Under the pieces are notes generated by a model. The model saw only the letters and a list, made by a program, of their open reading frames with translations, was not told the origin of the DNA and ran no database searches. A DNA stretch of 64,000 nucleotides, from the NCBI GenBank assembly GCA_029782225.1, contig JAKOVF010000386.1, forward strand, positions 1-64,000, in the 5' to 3' direction. Both the position numbers and the translations under genes were made by a program. This DNA comes from Chloroflexota bacterium (GTDB lineage Bacteria > Chloroflexota > Anaerolineae > Anaerolineales > Villigracilaceae). Shown here piece by piece: positions 30,657 to 39,194 of the stretch (position 1 is the stretch's first letter; every line of letters begins with the position of its first letter).

Positions 30657-33600
30657 CCGACGCGCCTGACGAGAGCAAATCTGCAGCATATCCCTGCAGA
30701 ACGAGTCTCTCAAAAACATCAATGATGTGCGGATCGAACAGGATCCCGGCCTGTTCGCGCAGATAAGCCAGGGCCTCCTCTGTTGGAACTTTCTGGCGAT
30801 AAGGACGGTTGCTGGTGAGCGCATCGAAGGCATCCACCACGGCGAAGAGACGTGCCTGCAGAGGAATATTCTCGCCGAACAAGCCGATGGGATAACCGCT
30901 GCCATCCCAGCGTTCCTGGTGATAGCGAATGACCGGCAGGGTCTCCTGAAGGAAAGGAATGCCTTCGACGATCCTTGCGCCGATATCCGGGTGCAGGCGC
31001 ATGATCTTCCATTCCTCATCGCTCAGGGGACCTGGCTTATGGAGTATGTTGTCACGGATCCCGATCTTACCGATATCGTGCAGTAGTGAGCCGCGTTCGA
31101 GGGCCTTAAGCTCATTATGAGATAGCCCCAATGCTTCACCGAGTCTGGCTGACAGATTGCTCACACGCAGGCTGTGACCTTCTGTTTCCCGATCGCGTGC
31201 ATCAAGCGCAGACATCAACGCCGCCAGTGTTTGATCGTATGTGGTCTCCAATTTATCATAGGCTTCTTTGATTTCGCGTGCCTGCCGCCGTGACTCGACC
31301 AGCAGCAGGGAGCGTTCGAGTGCGATGGCCGCCTGATTAACCAGGGTCTGCAGATCGGCCGGGCTGGTTGGCTTATGGTTTCCCTCATCAGGAATATTGA
31401 TCCACAGCGCGCCATATTTTCGGATGGGTGTCTGAATGGGCAGACAGATGTGCGTGTGAGAATTTCCCTGCGAAAGATAAATCATTTGTCCCAGGTTCAT
31501 GGCCTGCCGGATCGTATCCAAGGGATGGTTTACACCGGTGTGTGCGCCGTTTGAATCCACTTCCACTTCGGCTTCGATCTTGCCATCCGTTGTGAAGAGG
31601 ACAATGCCGGTGGCCGAGCCCTTTGCCAGTTTGTGTGCGGTCTGTGCAATGTCGAGCGCGGCACCCTTCAATTCCTCAGCCTGAATGATCTGGTTACTCA
31701 AGCGATAAAGCAGGGATGTGGTTCTCAGTGAGGCGCGCAGTTCCTGTTGCAGCCATGCACTTTCAAACGCACCCGCAGCCTGGATCGAAAGCAGTTCCGC
31801 AAGCGACTCATCGTTTTCCGTGAAAAAGACTTCGTTCTGTTTTCCAAAGGCGAGGATGGCGCCAATGCTCAAGCGATGCCAGCGGATGGGGATTGCCAGC
31901 ATACTGCGCAGGCTGCCATGATCGATTTCAAGATGCGACGTGGATGCATAGCGCCGCACATCGCGTACCCGGAATGGCTCAGGGGCATGGAACGCCGCCT
32001 GCACCAGCGAGTCAGTATCCTGACTTTGTTCCAGTGACTCCAGGAGACGCGGCGCGAAGCCAGAGGATGCACTTTGCAGGAAATCACCCTCCTGTCCCAA
32101 TTGGATTTGGACGTAGGTAAAACGTGCTTCGAGGATCTGTTTCGCAATGGATGAGATCTCGCTTGCCGTTGCATCGGGCTCCACCAGCGACGAGAGTACA
32201 CTGCCGGCCTGGATCAGGTCCCTCAGGCGTTGATGATAACCGGAGCGTTCCCAGGCGCGCGTCAATTCAGCGGCGACCGCTTCCGTCAGGGCCACGTCGA
32301 TACTGGCGAAGGCATTCATCTTCTCGCTGACCAGCGCGATCACACCATTGACGTGTCCGTTGTAGATCAATGGTACGACAACTGCGGAAAGGTTATGCTC
32401 GCCTTCGAAGTAGATGTAATCGGGATCACTCCTCACATCGTTGACGATCTGTGTCTTGCGCTGGCGCATGGCCCGGCCGATCACGCCTTTTGAAGCGTCC
32501 TGTCGATAACCCGGGGGAACAATATTGATCTGATGCCCGGCCGCTGCCAGGAGCATAACCTCGTGGCGGTCCGCTTCATGGATATATAAGCAGGCCAAAG
32601 AACAATGGATTGCGCGCTCCAGCGTATTCACTGCAAGCTGCGCGGCCACGGGCTGGTCCAGTTGATTTTCGAGTTGCTGGCTTAGTTCTGCCAGGAGGGT
32701 CAGTTGTGCATTACGGCGCTTCTCTGTTGATATCTGCTGCAAGAGCAGGCTGATCTGGTCCGCCTGTGTATGTACGCGCACGCGCAGGCCGTCTCGCGAA
32801 AGGGCAAAGGGTCTCAAGTAGCGGGCAAGACGTTCATTCCACGAGATCAACTTTGGGTCCCGTTCCTGATTCGATGCCTCCGCCTCGTTTCCGTCAAGCT
32901 GGGTCATTAGTCCGTTGATGGTCATCAGGATCGTTGAGACGCCGTAATATAGGACGAGAGTGATGAGGAAATAAAAAATGAATGCAGCCTCACGAACTTT
33001 GACCGTCATCTCGGGGGAGGCCACATTGATCTGATCGGCCAGAGCCAGCAGTGCGCTGAGAAAGATAAGCGTCATCAATTCGACCGTGCTGCCAACCATG
33101 ACAACGCGTTTTCCTAAGATATCGCCTTCGGGCATGGTCATGCTCGGCCAAGGGAAAACACCGGCAAAGAGGATCATCAATGCAAACAACAGCGGCCCGA
33201 AAACATTGGCAGAGAATGATCCGATGATAAAGATCACAGACCACGCCAGCCAGGGAATGGCTGTCAGCCGGGTCACGCTATCGCGTATTCTGGCTGACGT
33301 GCTAAGAAATGAAAATGCCCCCAGAACTGCGGTGATCAGAAAGGCAAACGCCAGAGGCGCGCGATATGGAAGCAGATTGGCATAAGCGTGCTCCGGAATG
33401 ATCTGAACGGAAAGCAAGAAGATGCCACTGGCAATATTAATGACAATCGCGATCACATGCAGAATATCTTTGTCCTGAAAACGCGCCGCCCAGGGCGACG
33501 GGATCAGAGGAAAGCCTTGAGCTAATGCCACAAAAACGAGTAACAGGGCTTCGATGAAAAAGCCTCTAAGCGCGAACATGCCCCCCAGTAGAAATAGCAG

Positions 33601-33867
33601 CAGAACAGAAGAAACCCGAATCAGCAACTGACGGCGGCTCTTCGTTTGGAGCGCAAACATGATCTGGCAGGAGAGCGCCACAATAAAACAAAGAATCCCC
33701 AACACGAGGATTGCCGGCACAGGGACCCCAAGAATAATGCTATGCAAGTGTTCTGGGATCAGGAGCAGGCTCATCCCCATGAATCCAAGGATGCCGGAGC
33801 TCAGAGCATTGATATCGTTCAGCAGCCTTTGCTTCATCATTGCGCCGAGGATAGCATAAGAAAGCAT
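30646..33867 (-). CDS. HD-GYP phosphodiesterase with membrane and three GAF domains
   Basis: 1073 residues. The first 330 residues hold about eight or nine hydrophobic helices. Three GAF-type domains follow (LTLLAELSQQLENQLDQPVA, DLIQAGSVLSSLVEPDATAS and LLYRLSNQIIQAEELKGAA), then an HD-GYP domain with HSLRVSNLSARL, LLHDIGKIGIRDNIL, RYHQERWDGSGYP and ALTSNRPYRQ. HD-GYP enzymes hydrolyse c-di-GMP. It is the first gene of a pair with the cyclase. The start is uncertain: MMKQRLL at 33840 is also possible. Confidence 0.87.
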   Translation of the reverse strand: MLSYAILGAMMKQRLLNDINALSSGILGFMGMSLLLIPEHLHSIILGVPVPAILVLGILCFIVALSCQIMFALQTKSRRQLLIRVSSVLLLFLLGGMFALRGFFIEALLLVFVALAQGFPLIPSPWAARFQDKDILHVIAIVINIASGIFLLSVQIIPEHAYANLLPYRAPLAFAFLITAVLGAFSFLSTSARIRDSVTRLTAIPWLAWSVIFIIGSFSANVFGPLLFALMILFAGVFPWPSMTMPEGDILGKRVVMVGSTVELMTLIFLSALLALADQINVASPEMTVKVREAAFIFYFLITLVLYYGVSTILMTINGLMTQLDGNEAEASNQERDPKLISWNERLARYLRPFALSRDGLRVRVHTQADQISLLLQQISTEKRRNAQLTLLAELSQQLENQLDQPVAAQLAVNTLERAIHCSLACLYIHEADRHEVMLLAAAGHQINIVPPGYRQDASKGVIGRAMRQRKTQIVNDVRSDPDYIYFEGEHNLSAVVVPLIYNGHVNGVIALVSEKMNAFASIDVALTEAVAAELTRAWERSGYHQRLRDLIQAGSVLSSLVEPDATASEISSIAKQILEARFTYVQIQLGQEGDFLQSASSGFAPRLLESLEQSQDTDSLVQAAFHAPEPFRVRDVRRYASTSHLEIDHGSLRSMLAIPIRWHRLSIGAILAFGKQNEVFFTENDESLAELLSIQAAGAFESAWLQQELRASLRTTSLLYRLSNQIIQAEELKGAALDIAQTAHKLAKGSATGIVLFTTDGKIEAEVEVDSNGAHTGVNHPLDTIRQAMNLGQMIYLSQGNSHTHICLPIQTPIRKYGALWINIPDEGNHKPTSPADLQTLVNQAAIALERSLLLVESRRQAREIKEAYDKLETTYDQTLAALMSALDARDRETEGHSLRVSNLSARLGEALGLSHNELKALERGSLLHDIGKIGIRDNILHKPGPLSDEEWKIMRLHPDIGARIVEGIPFLQETLPVIRYHQERWDGSGYPIGLFGENIPLQARLFAVVDAFDALTSNRPYRQKVPTEEALAYLREQAGILFDPHIIDVFERLVLQGYAADLLSSGASDAR

Positions 33868-33904
33868 TTTTATCTACTTCTGGCATAAAGTTGCGATTTT
33901 GTTC

Positions 33905-33913
33905 TGATATAAT
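33905..33913 (+). promoter_or_regulatory. Extended -10 promoter before the PNP gene
   Basis: TGATATAAT has the TGn extension and a consensus -10; no good -35 is seen 17 bases upstream. The leader then contains an AGCCA/TGGCT inverted pair around 33919-33953. Confidence 0.5.
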
Positions 33914-33987
33914 TCCCAAGCCAGATACAGCCTTTCCGGTGGGGACTTGGCTCTTCTGTGCCGAGAAACTTTCCAAAACAGGTAAAC

Positions 33988-34827
33988 ATGATGCAAACAT
34001 ATATATCCCTTGAACAAATTGACGAAGCCGCGCACGCAGTCCAGACGCGGACTTCACATAAACCGCGCGTCGGACTCATCCTCGGTTCAGGGCTGAATGG
34101 TTTGGCTGACTCCGTTCAAAAAGCTGATTTCATCCCTTATGGAGATCTGCCCCACTTCCCGGTTTCGACAGTGGAGGGACATGCCGGACGTTTTGTCATT
34201 GGTGACCTCGAGGGTAGGTCTGTGCTGGTAATGCAGGGACGTATCCACTACTACGAAGGCTATAGCATGGGACAGGTTACCCTGCCGGTGCGTGTCATGC
34301 AAAGGCTTGGCGTCGAAACCTTGATCGTAACCAACGCGGCCGGCGGAGTCCACCCTGCCTTCATCCCCGGTGATGTGATGTTGATCACAGACAATCTAAA
34401 TCTGATGGGCATGTCCGGTCTGAACCCCCTGATGGGACCCAACCTGGACGAGATCGGCCCGCGTTTTCCGGACATGAGTCAGGCCTATGACCGCGCGTTA
34501 TGCGATCTTGCGCGCAAAGTTGCGAAAGAAGCTGCTATCAATTTGCGTGAAGGGGTGTACGCCGGCTTGAGTGGCCCTTCGTTTGAATCCCCCGCAGATT
34601 TACGCTTCCTGCGCCTGGCTGGCGCGGATGCGGTGGGCATGTCCACAGTGCCGGAAGTCATTGTGGGGCGGCATGGCGGGATGCGTGCGTTGGGTTTCTC
34701 CGGTATCAGCAACAAGGCCAACCTGGATGGCTCGACCGTCACTACGCATCAAGAGGTCATCGAGGCCGGTAAAGTGATCACTCCCAAGATCGAAAAAATC
34801 ATCCGCGGTGTATTGCGCGAGATGTAA
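33988..34827 (+). CDS. punA: Purine nucleoside phosphorylase (trimeric type)
   Basis: 279 residues. GLILGSGLNGLAD is the phosphate-binding loop, STVEGHAGRFVIG, GRIHYYEGYSMGQVTLPVRV and the purine-site strand YAGLSGPSFESPADLRFLRLAGADAVGMSTVPEV identify the family; Asn in FSGISNKANLDGSTV contacts the base. It converts purine nucleosides and phosphate to base and pentose-1-phosphate. The ATG at 33988 with AGGTAAAC upstream is chosen; a GTG ten codons earlier is possible. Confidence 0.9.
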   Translation: MMQTYISLEQIDEAAHAVQTRTSHKPRVGLILGSGLNGLADSVQKADFIPYGDLPHFPVSTVEGHAGRFVIGDLEGRSVLVMQGRIHYYEGYSMGQVTLPVRVMQRLGVETLIVTNAAGGVHPAFIPGDVMLITDNLNLMGMSGLNPLMGPNLDEIGPRFPDMSQAYDRALCDLARKVAKEAAINLREGVYAGLSGPSFESPADLRFLRLAGADAVGMSTVPEVIVGRHGGMRALGFSGISNKANLDGSTVTTHQEVIEAGKVITPKIEKIIRGVLREM

Positions 34828-34846
34828 ATACCTTTGTAAGAGCCGA

Positions 34847-35521
34847 ATGACCGATCTTTACAGGTTTCTCTCTTCCTACGAGGCCCTGATCTATATCCTC
34901 CTGCTCGTGGGCGGGATGTTTGCCTTCCGCTGGCTGTGGAAATCGTGGAGCGAATGGCAAAACTCAATTTATAAACTGGAACGTGAGTTTGCAGTCCGCC
35001 GTCTCAGCCAGGCGGCTGCGGTTTCAGCTTTGATTGCGATCCTGTTTTGTGTCGAATTCTTTATGGCTTCGTTCATCATTCCGGGGCTGCCCTTTCAGGT
35101 GCTTCTTTCCACACCGACTTTGGATCTGCTTGCAACGCCAACCGGCACCCTCTCACCGGAGTTCATGACGCAATTTGCTGCCCAGCCTCCAGCCGCTTCT
35201 GCCAACAGCACCGGGTGCATCCCGGATCAGGTGATGATCACTTCACCCGAGCCGGGAGAACAGGTGCAGGGAACAGTGGAATTGGTAGGCACGGTGAATA
35301 TTCCGAGCCTGGGCTTCTACAAATATGAGGTTGCCGCGCAAGGGAGCGACACCTGGGCCACGATCTCGGCTGATCGCGTAGTGGTGGTTAATGGTATTTT
35401 GGGTCATTGGGATACAAAGGCCCTCACGCCCGGAGATTACCAATTGCGCCTCGTTGTAACAGATAATCAGGGAAGGTCACTCCCTGCCTGTATTGTCCCT
35501 CTACGAGTGATTGCACCATAA
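34847..35521 (+). CDS. Membrane-anchored protein with extracellular Ig-like domain
   Basis: 224 residues. Two helices near the N-terminus (ALIYILLLVGGMFAFRWLW and AAVSALIAILFCVEFFMASFII) flank a basic cytoplasmic stretch. A Thr/Pro-rich linker (STPTLDLLATPTGTLS) and a 100-residue beta-rich domain (ITSPEPGEQVQGTVELVGTV, GHWDTKALTPGDYQLRLVVTDNQG) follow. The LTPGDYxLRLxVTDNxG ending is common to Ig-like domains of cell-surface proteins. Function unknown. Start at 34847, 20 bases after the PNP gene, likely same operon. Confidence 0.72.
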   Translation: MTDLYRFLSSYEALIYILLLVGGMFAFRWLWKSWSEWQNSIYKLEREFAVRRLSQAAAVSALIAILFCVEFFMASFIIPGLPFQVLLSTPTLDLLATPTGTLSPEFMTQFAAQPPAASANSTGCIPDQVMITSPEPGEQVQGTVELVGTVNIPSLGFYKYEVAAQGSDTWATISADRVVVVNGILGHWDTKALTPGDYQLRLVVTDNQGRSLPACIVPLRVIAP

Positions 35522-35544
35522 GGAAATCTTGATGGAACTGATAT

Positions 35545-36084
35545 ATGACTGAGCTACAAATACGTCCCACAATTGCCACTGACCTGTCGCGTTTGATGGC
35601 CATGGATCACTCGATACGCAGCGAGTCGGTCTGGCAACTGGAATTGCGCCGCGAGGCCGGGCAGATCACTGCTGCATTCCGCGAAGTCAGATTGCCGCGC
35701 ACCATATCGCTCTCGTACCCGCATAATCCATTTGCACTGGCCGATGACTGGGTGCGGAGGTCCATGATGTATACCGCCGTCATTGACCCTGACCCGATCG
35801 GTTATGTTAGCCTGCTCGAGCGCGGGACAGCCTCCTCCGTTTGGATCACGGATCTGGTGGTCAGCGCCATGCACAGGCGCCAGGGTGTAGGCTCCCGTCT
35901 GCTGGCCAGTGCCCAGCAATGGGCGCAGGAAAGATCGCATCGTCGTTTGATCCTCGAGATGCAGTCCAAAAACGTGCCTGCCATCCGCATGGCGCAGAAG
36001 TTCGGCTATGAGTTCTGCGGGTATAATGACCATTATTACTTAACCCAGGATGTTGCCTTATTTTTTGCAAAGGCATTAAAATAA
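35545..36084 (+). CDS. GNAT-family N-acetyltransferase
   Basis: 179 residues. The acetyl-CoA loop is RRQGVGSRLLASAQQWAQ, preceded by WITDLVVSAMHR, and followed by LILEMQSKNVPAIRMAQKFGYEFCGYNDHYY. The substrate is not evident. It lies in the same direction as the upstream membrane protein at a 23-base gap and may be cotranscribed. Confidence 0.83.
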   Translation: MTELQIRPTIATDLSRLMAMDHSIRSESVWQLELRREAGQITAAFREVRLPRTISLSYPHNPFALADDWVRRSMMYTAVIDPDPIGYVSLLERGTASSVWITDLVVSAMHRRQGVGSRLLASAQQWAQERSHRRLILEMQSKNVPAIRMAQKFGYEFCGYNDHYYLTQDVALFFAKALK

Positions 36085-36191
36085 ATTCGGTAAATCACGA
36101 ACGACCCGGGTAGTCCTCCAAGTTTCGTGAAGTATTGAATTTAGTCAGGCGGCCTCCACTGCTCTGACAATATTTTTTAGCGGAAGGTTGT

Positions 36192-38108
36192 ATGATTAAC
36201 GGTTGGACGGATAGTGTGCTGGCGGGGATCCAGACGCTCAACCAGATCCTGACGGCAGGCATTGCCATCACGGCATTCTCGCTGTTCCTGTACGCGCTAT
36301 CCTTCAATTTGCGTGACCGTGTGGCGCGGTCCTTTGCCATTATCCTGCTCTGTGTGGTGGTTGTTTTTACCGCCGAAGCTTTGCAGGATAAATCGTTGAC
36401 TACAGTGGGGATTGATTTGCTCCTGCGTTTGCAGTGGTTTGGGCTGGTCTTTCTTCCCGCAGCCTATTTGCATCTGTCCGATGCGTTGCTCGTAACGGCT
36501 GGACGCCCTTCCCGCGGTCGCAGACGGCTTGCCGTGCGGGGTGTATACGCTGTTTCAGCTTTCTTTCTTCTGTTGCTTGCCTTTGGATATTTGCTCGGCC
36601 CGCTCGTCCCGGATGGGAAGCCTGCTCCGCATCTTCAAAGAACAGTGTGGACAGAGGTATTCACTGTCTTCTATGTTGGTGCCATTGTCTGGGCAGCGAT
36701 CAATTTTGCACGCGCCTATTCACGCATGCTGACCCGCTCTGGCCGCAGACGCATGTTGTATCTGATGGCAGGCGCCACTGCACCTGCGCTTGGCTCGTAT
36801 CCCTATCTTTTGTTTGGCTCAGGCCTCGCTGCTGCACATTCCTATCTGTTTTGGGGGGTGGCAACGGTCATCAATTTGCTGGTCGGCGCGCTGGTCATTC
36901 TCATGGCCTATGCTGTGGCATTCTTCGGCGTCTCATGGCCGGACCGGGTCGTGAAGAGCCGTCTGGTCAAATGGATCATGCGTGGACCGGTCGTCGCATC
37001 AGCGACGCTGGGCCTGATGACCGTGGTGCGCCGCGGTGGCGAACTGCTCGGTTCTCCGTATAATGCCTTTGTGCCTTTTAGCGTTGTCGTCATGGTGCTC
37101 TTACTCGAGCATGCCATAACCTTTGCTGCACCTTTATGGGAGCGCTGGCTTTTCTTTGGCGGCGACCGTGGTGAATTACAGCTTCTCCAGAACGTGGAGG
37201 AACGCCTGCTCACACAAGGTGACTTGCGGCAGTTCCTGGAGGCCGTGCTCGCCGCGGTCCGGGACCATCTACAGGCTCCCGCGGCATTTATTGCGGCGAT
37301 TGATGGGGACGTTCCAGCGCTGCTTGTGATGGCGGGCAACCGCGCTTTGTTGGATCAGGAAAGCCTGCCGGAGGTTCTCAGTCGGGTCAATGGCGATGCG
37401 CGTCACGAGTTTCAGTGGGGAAACTTCTGGGTTCTACCCTTGCATCAGCGTCGAAGATCCGATATGGATCAGGATGTCCTTCCTCCTTTGCTCGGCTTGC
37501 TTGGTGTGGCGCGCCGCCCTACTCAAAATGTTCTGGAACGCGACCAGCGCGAGGCTCTCTGGCTGCTGGCAGACCGCGCCGCGCTGGCTCTGGAAGATCG
37601 TCAATTGCAGCAGCGCCTCTTCCGCTCATTGGCGGATATCCAGCCTCAGGTTGAGATGATCCAGAGATTGCGCGCCGCCGGTCGCTATGACGCGGGGGTC
37701 AACCTGCTGGAGGAACCTCTGCCTCAGGAATCGGACCTGGCCAACTGGGTCAAGGATGCGCTGACCCATTATTGGGGCGGGCCGAAGCTGACGAACAATC
37801 CGTTGATGCGCCTCCAGGTGGTTCGTGAGATGGTGAATGAAAACGATGGGAACGCGGCCAATGCTCTGCGGTCTCTGCTTCGGAAAGCAGTCGACCAGGT
37901 CAAACCGCAGGGAGATCGTCGGTTCACAACCGAATGGATACTGTACAATATCCTTGAAATGAAATTTATCGAGGGCCGCAAGGTGCGAGACGTGGCTTCA
38001 CGGCTGGCAATGTCGGAGGCTGACCTGTACCGCAAGCAGCGTGTAGCGGTGGAGGCTGTCGCCAAGGCGATCCTTGATATGGAAACTCAAACACAACAAA
38101 CGAGGTAA
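36192..38108 (+). CDS. Membrane sensor: 7TM-like region, GAF-like domain, C-terminal helix-turn-helix
   Basis: 638 residues. About nine hydrophobic helices fill the first 310 residues, with a pattern like the N-terminal 7TM region of histidine kinases (ITAFSLFLYALSFNLRDRVARSFAIIL, LLLRLQWFGLVFLPAAYLHLSDAL). A GAF-like domain follows (LRQFLEAVLAAVRDHLQAPAAFIAAID). No kinase H-box or ATPase motif is present. The last 70 residues (FIEGRKVRDVASRLAMSEADLYRKQRVAVEAVAKAIL) look like a helix-turn-helix of the sigma-70 region 4 type, preceded by an AL RSLLRKAVDQV segment. This suggests a membrane-tethered one-component regulator. GGAAGGTTG precedes the ATG. Confidence 0.65.
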   Translation: MINGWTDSVLAGIQTLNQILTAGIAITAFSLFLYALSFNLRDRVARSFAIILLCVVVVFTAEALQDKSLTTVGIDLLLRLQWFGLVFLPAAYLHLSDALLVTAGRPSRGRRRLAVRGVYAVSAFFLLLLAFGYLLGPLVPDGKPAPHLQRTVWTEVFTVFYVGAIVWAAINFARAYSRMLTRSGRRRMLYLMAGATAPALGSYPYLLFGSGLAAAHSYLFWGVATVINLLVGALVILMAYAVAFFGVSWPDRVVKSRLVKWIMRGPVVASATLGLMTVVRRGGELLGSPYNAFVPFSVVVMVLLLEHAITFAAPLWERWLFFGGDRGELQLLQNVEERLLTQGDLRQFLEAVLAAVRDHLQAPAAFIAAIDGDVPALLVMAGNRALLDQESLPEVLSRVNGDARHEFQWGNFWVLPLHQRRRSDMDQDVLPPLLGLLGVARRPTQNVLERDQREALWLLADRAALALEDRQLQQRLFRSLADIQPQVEMIQRLRAAGRYDAGVNLLEEPLPQESDLANWVKDALTHYWGGPKLTNNPLMRLQVVREMVNENDGNAANALRSLLRKAVDQVKPQGDRRFTTEWILYNILEMKFIEGRKVRDVASRLAMSEADLYRKQRVAVEAVAKAILDMETQTQQTR

Positions 38109-38203
38109 TCTCAGTGAATCATGAGATGACAAGGAGAAGCCCAAGAACTGGCTCGCCTCTCAAATTTCGTGATGGACTGATCTAGCTTAGGAAGGAGGCC
38201 TTA

Positions 38204-39178
38204 ATGGTTGGCCCAAAGAAGAAAACGGAAAGCCCCATGCCCATCGTTGATGAGGGCTGGTGGAATTCGGTCCTGGCGGAGGAATCTCGTTACGCGCCAC
38301 CTGCGCCTTCCCGACAGGCTGGCAAGAGTGAGCCCCGAACAGAGGCAACTCCTGCCCAGCCGGCGCAGACAAAGCCCACTGCGGATTGGGTCCAGGTCAA
38401 GGATTTGTATCAGCGCGATCAGATTGTTGATCTGAACGTGACCGGCTACAACCGGGGTGGTCTGCTCGTGGAGGGCGAAGGTTTATATGGCTTCGTACCT
38501 TTCTCACATCTGGTCGAGCTTGCCGGAAAGAATGAAGCCTCACAACGGGAACATGATCTCGAGACCTTCGTCGGTCGCAGACTGCACTTGAAGGTGATTG
38601 AGTGCGTGCCCGAGGATGGTCGCATCGTGTTCTCGGAGCGTGCTGCCCAGGCAGAACCGGGAAAGCGGGCTCAATTGTTCGGCGCATTGCACCCCGGCGA
38701 GCGCGTCACCGGGATAGTCACCAATATCACGGATTTCGGTGTGTTCGTTGATCTTGGTGGCGTGGAAGGGCTGATTCACATCTCTGAGCTGTCATGGGGA
38801 CGCGTGATGCACCCGAACCAGATCGTGCAGATGGGACAGACCATCGATGTGCAGGTGCTGGACCTCGCGCCCGAACGGTGCCGTGTTGCTCTGAGCCTTA
38901 AACGCTTGCAGCGCAACCCCTGGCTTTCTGCCGCCACCGATTTCCCGGAGGGAAGTGTGGTGCCTGCCACCATCACGAGCGTGGTTTCCTATGGTGCCTT
39001 TGCACGCCTTGATGCCGGTGTGGAAGGCCTGATCCATGCCTCCGAAATGCCGCTGGAGGAGGGTCAAACGGTCAAGGATATTATTTCCGAAGGCCACCCT
39101 GTTCAGGTGCGCGTTCTGCATGTGGATGCCTCGCACCAACGTATGGGACTCAGCATGAAGCTGACTCCACAAGGTTGA
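38204..39178 (+). CDS. S1 RNA-binding protein with three S1 domains
   Basis: 324 residues. After a low-complexity N-terminus rich in Pro/Ala, three S1 domains appear: DLYQRDQIVDLNVTGYNRGG, HPGERVTGIVTNITDFGVFV (with GGVEGLIHISEL) and PEGSVVPATITSVVSYGAFA (with GVEGLIHASEM). It is related to ribosomal protein S1, which brings mRNAs to the ribosome; bacterial S1 has four to six such domains, so this is a short form. ATG follows AAGGAGGCC. ftsK lies 16 bases on. Confidence 0.85.
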   Translation: MVGPKKKTESPMPIVDEGWWNSVLAEESRYAPPAPSRQAGKSEPRTEATPAQPAQTKPTADWVQVKDLYQRDQIVDLNVTGYNRGGLLVEGEGLYGFVPFSHLVELAGKNEASQREHDLETFVGRRLHLKVIECVPEDGRIVFSERAAQAEPGKRAQLFGALHPGERVTGIVTNITDFGVFVDLGGVEGLIHISELSWGRVMHPNQIVQMGQTIDVQVLDLAPERCRVALSLKRLQRNPWLSAATDFPEGSVVPATITSVVSYGAFARLDAGVEGLIHASEMPLEEGQTVKDIISEGHPVQVRVLHVDASHQRMGLSMKLTPQG

Positions 39179-39194
39179 CGCGCGACTCGGCCTG

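Noticed and set aside
30656-31019. N-terminal extension of the GGDEF protein
   Set aside because: Would lie wholly inside the HD-GYP coding sequence and reads as Arg/Ser-rich noise; the ATG at 30656 precedes normal membrane helices.
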